Shown here one piece after another: positions 22,367-24,953 of a stretch of DNA of 24,953 nucleotides (position 1 is its first letter; each line of letters opens with the position of its first letter). The notes beneath the pieces are model-generated. The model was not told the origin of the DNA, did not search any database, and saw only the letters and a program-made list of their open reading frames with translations. The translations under genes and the position numbers were made by a program. The DNA is from DAIDAN01 sp049303335 (GTDB lineage: Archaea; Aenigmatarchaeota; Aenigmatarchaeia; Aenigmatarchaeales; DAIDAN01): assembly GCA_049303335.1 (NCBI GenBank), contig JBAQNA010000001.1, positions 1-24,953 of the forward strand. The letters are read 5' to 3'.

Positions 22367-23389
22367 CTATAGCTTCTTGAAATATTTGTCCCTTATTTTC
22401 TTCTCCTTCGCCCTTTCCTCCAGAAGTTTTTTCAGCTCCTTTATCCCGTCGCTAGTCTCGCAAGATATGGGAATCAGCTTTTCCCTTGCCAGCTTCTCCA
22501 GTTCGCCCAATTCCTTTATCCCGAGAATGTCGGTCTTGTTCGCAACCGCAATCACGGGCTTCTTGAATTCTTTCTTTATCTGCTCGTACAGCGAGACCTG
22601 CTTTTCCAGCGGTCCGGAAATCTCGCTCAAGTCAAATACATAGACTATAAAGTCCGCAATCACTTTCAGCACCGCAACCGCCTGCATCTCGATGCTGTTC
22701 CTTTTTTCCAGCGGCCGGTCGAGCAGCCCCGGCGTGTCTATAATTTGTATGTTCATGAACGTCGCGCTTTCGAAATATCCGGCCATCAGCTCCTTTGTGG
22801 TGAACGCGTACGATTCTATTTCCGGCTTGCTTCCGGTCAGGCGGTAAAGCAGCGAAGTCTTTCCCGCGTTCGGCATCCCCGCTATCACTATTGTTGGCAT
22901 TTCCTGCAGGTCGGGCAATCGCTTCAGCAGCCGAAGCTCGAACAAGTCGGAGAATATTTTTCTTGACCTCCGCAGGAACGATGTTGCCCTGCCGTAAAAC
23001 ATCTTCCTGATCCTTCTCGCGTCCTGCGTGTGCCTTGCGTATTTCAGCTCGCGCAGGTTGTCTATCTGCGTCTGCTTTATTTTTTTCGAAATCCAGTTGA
23101 GGAAGGAAACGTTTTTTTCCATGCTCTCGCGCTTCATGTAAACTTCCATCAGCTCGACGTAGACGTTCGGCATCTTGGCGATTTCGGGAATCGAGTCCGC
23201 CTCCCTTTTTATCTCCTCCGAAAGAATCGCGCCGAGCGTCTTGATCCTTATTCCCTCCTTCTGCTTCGCCTTCTCTACCATGTCGCCCTCGACCGCCGCC
23301 CGCTCCGCCTTCTTCGATGCCTCCGCGAGCGCGCTGTCTATGAGCTTTTCAACCTCTATCAGGAACATCCTTTTGAACGGGTTCTTCAT
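22367..23389 (-). CDS. nog1: Archaeal Nog1-type ribosome-assembly GTPase
   Basis: This 340-residue GTPase is of typical archaeal NOG1 length in the Obg/Nog1 group. The first 160 residues are the family's long helical domain, ending in FYGRATSFLRRSRKIFSD. The G domain follows: G1 GMPNAGKTSL (171-180), the switch threonines AFTTK (195-199), G3 DTPG (218-221) and G4 NKTD (284-287), with SCET as a likely G5. In eukaryotes Nog1 acts in 60S subunit maturation; a similar role on the 50S subunit is inferred. It has a TATA element at 23410-23419 and seems leaderless, followed by the Ppx-like gene. Confidence 0.9.
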   Translation of the reverse strand: MKNPFKRMFLIEVEKLIDSALAEASKKAERAAVEGDMVEKAKQKEGIRIKTLGAILSEEIKREADSIPEIAKMPNVYVELMEVYMKRESMEKNVSFLNWISKKIKQTQIDNLRELKYARHTQDARRIRKMFYGRATSFLRRSRKIFSDLFELRLLKRLPDLQEMPTIVIAGMPNAGKTSLLYRLTGSKPEIESYAFTTKELMAGYFESATFMNIQIIDTPGLLDRPLEKRNSIEMQAVAVLKVIADFIVYVFDLSEISGPLEKQVSLYEQIKKEFKKPVIAVANKTDILGIKELGELEKLAREKLIPISCETSDGIKELKKLLEERAKEKKIRDKYFKKL

Positions 23390-23409
23390 ACCGCCTATTG
23401 CGCGGGAAA

Positions 23410-23419
23410 GCTTAAAAAC
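23410..23419 (-). promoter_or_regulatory. TATA element of nog1 (leaderless)
   Basis: GCTTAAAAAC on the plus strand (GTTTTTAAGC as read for nog1), centred about 26 nt before ATG 23389. It is the same decamer as at 12866 and 20406. Confidence 0.55.
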
Positions 23420-23500
23420 GGCAGAAGGACTTAAAAAAATAAAAAAAGGCGGCGCAGCGGAAAGGCCTGAGGGCTTTGTTTAATAAGTCGCTTTTGAGCC

Positions 23501-23540
23501 GCACTTTTTAAACAGAATGCGGACTTTTTAAACAGAAATT
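23501..23540 (+). repeat. Two tandem 20-bp repeats
   Basis: ACTTTTTAAACAGAA occurs at 23503-23517 and again at 23523-23537, inside two 20-bp units in the gene-free gap 23390-23558. Each copy has a TTTTTAAA core that could act as a TATA-like element. The gap also contains an A-rich run near 23430-23447. Confidence 0.6.
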
Positions 23541-23558
23541 ATAGACCTTTCTCTAATA

Positions 23559-24104
23559 TCATAAGCTGAATTTCACATAATTATATTCATCGATAGCTTT
23601 GGCTAATGTTTTGCTTTTATCATTCCATTTTATGCCTTTGAAATCACTTTGCATCAATTTTAGAAAGTTAAAATAATCTTCAGCATCCGTGCCAAAACCG
23701 TATCCTTTTCTTATAAAACCATCCCACATAACAAACAAGTTCCTATTGATTAGGTGCATTACTTTAGAAGCTCCAGTATATTTAATAAGTTGAACTTTAG
23801 ACAAAATACGATACACTTCTTTTATTACGTCCCTAATCTCATCCAAATTAGCTGTTTGTATTTCTTTGTCTTTAATCTTATCAAAAAGAGGTTTACACGT
23901 TTCCATAGATTCCATTAGATTTTTAATATTTTCAGGATTGCTCATTTTAAATCCGAAGCTTGCTGAGTTCCATGTAGAAAGAATTATTATCGAAGCTTGA
24001 AGAGGATGGTCATCGACTATGCTTAATGCTATATCATAGAATCTTTCTCTGCCTTCATTTTCTTTATATTCTTTACAACTGTCTTCCAAATCATTAATGT
24101 TCAT
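23559..24104 (-). CDS. Hypothetical AT-rich protein
   Basis: I recognise no family with confidence for this 181-residue, mostly helical soluble protein. A stretch near residues 118-137 (VMHLINRNLFVMWDGFIRKG) looks like a conserved core, of the type 'Lh-x-hNP-LF-x-WD-x-xI' seen in some uncharacterised accessory-genome proteins. N-terminal helices are acidic (NINDLEDSCKEYKENEGRER). It is AT-rich. A possible TATA element (TAAAATAAAA on the minus strand, 24121-24130) lies 22-25 nt from the start codon, inside the end of the upstream gene. It is part of the block 23559-24953. Confidence 0.6.
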   Translation of the reverse strand: MNINDLEDSCKEYKENEGRERFYDIALSIVDDHPLQASIIILSTWNSASFGFKMSNPENIKNLMESMETCKPLFDKIKDKEIQTANLDEIRDVIKEVYRILSKVQLIKYTGASKVMHLINRNLFVMWDGFIRKGYGFGTDAEDYFNFLKLMQSDFKGIKWNDKSKTLAKAIDEYNYVKFSL

Positions 24105-24122
24105 ATTTTATCACGACCGTTT

Positions 24123-24641
24123 TTATTTTAATTGTGTTCCTTTCAAGAATTTATCCCTTAACATCAGCCCACCAAGCCTTAAAATTGTTTCAATACTCAT
24201 ACCGTTATTGAAAGCATATTCCTTAATGGTATTTAGCATATTACCATCCTTTAATTCAACCATGAGTTTTATTGATTGTTCTTGAACATCATAAGCCGTA
24301 TAGCCTTTCTTTAATTTTTCTTTTACTTTCTTTATCAAAGAATCTTCATTAGCCTTTACATATTCTTCCATACCGCTTTTCTTAAGTAGTTCCAATCCAA
24401 AATCTGTCGGCTGAAGCGGGCTGTTCGAAACTTCTGTCAAGCTATGTTTGATGTCTTGACCGCCAACTGAAAAAATAGTTTGTATTTCGGTTATTGCCAA
24501 TTTTATCGGATTAAGATGTTTGTTTAATCTTCTTGAGAATACAAGATAAGCTATTATTCCAAAAATGGTCAAAGGAACTGCTACCGAAGGGGTTAATCCC
24601 AGATAACTTAAAGTGCCAAAAAAATCAAATTCCCCTGACAT
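24123..24641 (-). CDS. Hypothetical membrane-anchored protein
   Basis: This 172-residue protein has one N-terminal membrane helix at about 17-36 (SVAVPLTIFGIIAYLVFSRR), then a basic patch and a cytosolic, mostly helical domain. The last 60 residues (YDVQEQSIKLMVELKDGN, then NTIKEYAFNNGMSIETIL) form a helical module of unknown fold. It is AT-rich. No family is recognised. Start codon 24641 is 26 nt from a TATA box, so it is probably leaderless, and the gene ends 18 bp before the 23559-24104 gene on the same strand. Confidence 0.6.
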   Translation of the reverse strand: MSGEFDFFGTLSYLGLTPSVAVPLTIFGIIAYLVFSRRLNKHLNPIKLAITEIQTIFSVGGQDIKHSLTEVSNSPLQPTDFGLELLKKSGMEEYVKANEDSLIKKVKEKLKKGYTAYDVQEQSIKLMVELKDGNMLNTIKEYAFNNGMSIETILRLGGLMLRDKFLKGTQLK

Positions 24642-24661
24642 AGTATATTATTAAGAAATCT

Positions 24662-24671
24662 CATTTATAAG
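24662..24671 (-). promoter_or_regulatory. TATA box of the membrane-anchored hypothetical (leaderless)
   Basis: On the minus strand it reads ACTTATAAAT, centred about 26 nt before ATG 24641. Confidence 0.55.
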
Positions 24672-24675
24672 TATG

Positions 24676-24953
24676 TTAAACCTTCTCGCACCACTCGCAG
24701 CATTTTTCAGGGCAATTGGAATTCAACAATTTGATTGCCTTCTCAAAAGCCTTTCCAGCATTAGTAACATCTATTCTCATTTTCTTCAAGTCGGTGTTGA
24801 AGACAACCTCGCCAGTCTCCATAACCTCTCTGGGATGGTAGAACAGAAGGAAGGCGTAGTCTTCCGTTTCATAGCCGTTCTTCCTCAATAAGAAGTTGTA
24901 GATTTCAAGCTGAAGCTGATAATGCTCGTGCGTGTCATCCTTCAAAGGAAAGC
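24676..24953 (-). CDS. PD-(D/E)XK nuclease family protein, C-terminal part (5' end outside window)
   Basis: The open frame enters from the right edge; the visible 92 residues are the end of the protein. HYQLQLEIYNFLLRKNGYE matches the helix after the catalytic core in RecB/Cas4-type PD-(D/E)XK nucleases (the Q-x-x-x-Y motif). A YAFLLFYHP strand follows. The tail CPEKCCEWCEK holds four clustered cysteines like the Fe-S cluster cysteines of Cas4/AddB-type members. The core D/E-x-K residues lie outside the window. No CRISPR array or other cas gene is visible, so I do not name it cas4. It sits in the AT-rich block with two unknown genes. Confidence 0.7.
   Translation of the reverse strand, partial: FPLKDDTHEHYQLQLEIYNFLLRKNGYETEDYAFLLFYHPREVMETGEVVFNTDLKKMRIDVTNAGKAFEKAIKLLNSNCPEKCCEWCEKV

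Noticed and set aside
24676..24953. cas4 / CRISPR adaptation locus
   Set aside because: The nuclease tail resembles Cas4, but there is no repeat-spacer array and no cas1 or cas2 in the window; many PD-(D/E)XK families share the cysteine tail.
1..24953. tRNA, rRNA, insertion sequences, attachment sites
   Set aside because: I looked for T-loop (GGTTCRANNCC) patterns, conserved rRNA stretches, transposase or integrase motifs and flanking inverted repeats and found none I could support.

Overview
The window is archaeal chromosome, most likely from a small-genome lineage of the DPANN type; I cannot assign it more precisely. The archaeal evidence is an Orc1/Cdc6 C-terminus, a polymerase-D small-subunit relative, archaeal NAC, a SecD/SecF pair, a geranylgeranyl-reductase-type flavoprotein, class III (type IV pilin) signal peptides, archaeal Nog1, and TATA boxes about 26 nt upstream of many start codons, which implies leaderless mRNAs. 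No rRNA, tRNA, CRISPR array, transposase or integrase was seen. Core genes are rich in GCG/CGC codons, and several scattered AT-rich genes look like later arrivals.

Layout. 1-5533 (all +) is a replication neighbourhood: the end of an Orc1/Cdc6 gene, a half-size MFS protein, a Cys-rich unknown, a small membrane protein, a reduced DP1-like B subunit, and a complete family-B DNA polymerase. 5583-6277 holds a small unknown and a PAP2 phosphatase. 6278-6811 is a 534-bp gene-free stretch with degenerate dyad repeats. 6812-8626 (-) carries a probable winged-helix protein and a TctA-like permease. 8755-10123 (+) carries hicB-hicA, NAC and a membrane-anchored unknown. 10133-12823 (-) is secF then secD. 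12915-14521 is an FAD oxidoreductase facing an SGNH hydrolase. 14573-18139 (+) is a flippase-like membrane protein, then a three-gene ABC-2 exporter. 18159-20384 (-) is a membrane protein, a pilin and a pilin-anchored adhesin. 20436-21443 (+) is RtcA-like. 21453-23389 (-) is an exopolyphosphatase-like gene after nog1. 23559-24953 (-) is an AT-rich accessory block ending in part of a PD-(D/E)XK nuclease.

The most interesting part is 1955-5533. The polymerase has intact family-B catalytic motifs but ends in a CxxC...CxxC ribbon whose sequence (FRRVPLAGKCPKCG) resembles the C-terminal zinc module of PolD large subunit DP2, the module that contacts DP1. The gene immediately upstream encodes a shortened DP1 homologue that has lost most of its phosphoesterase core. 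Together, next to orc1/cdc6, they look like an archaeal PolB plus B-subunit complex, the arrangement of eukaryotic replicative polymerases, in the place where archaea often keep DP1/DP2.

A second pattern is promoter geometry. Three divergent gene pairs (secF/FAD oxidoreductase, SGNH/flippase-like, adhesin/rtcA) each have one TATA-like element at the exact middle of the spacer, at the right distance to serve both directions. Two of these spacers are exactly 51 bp.
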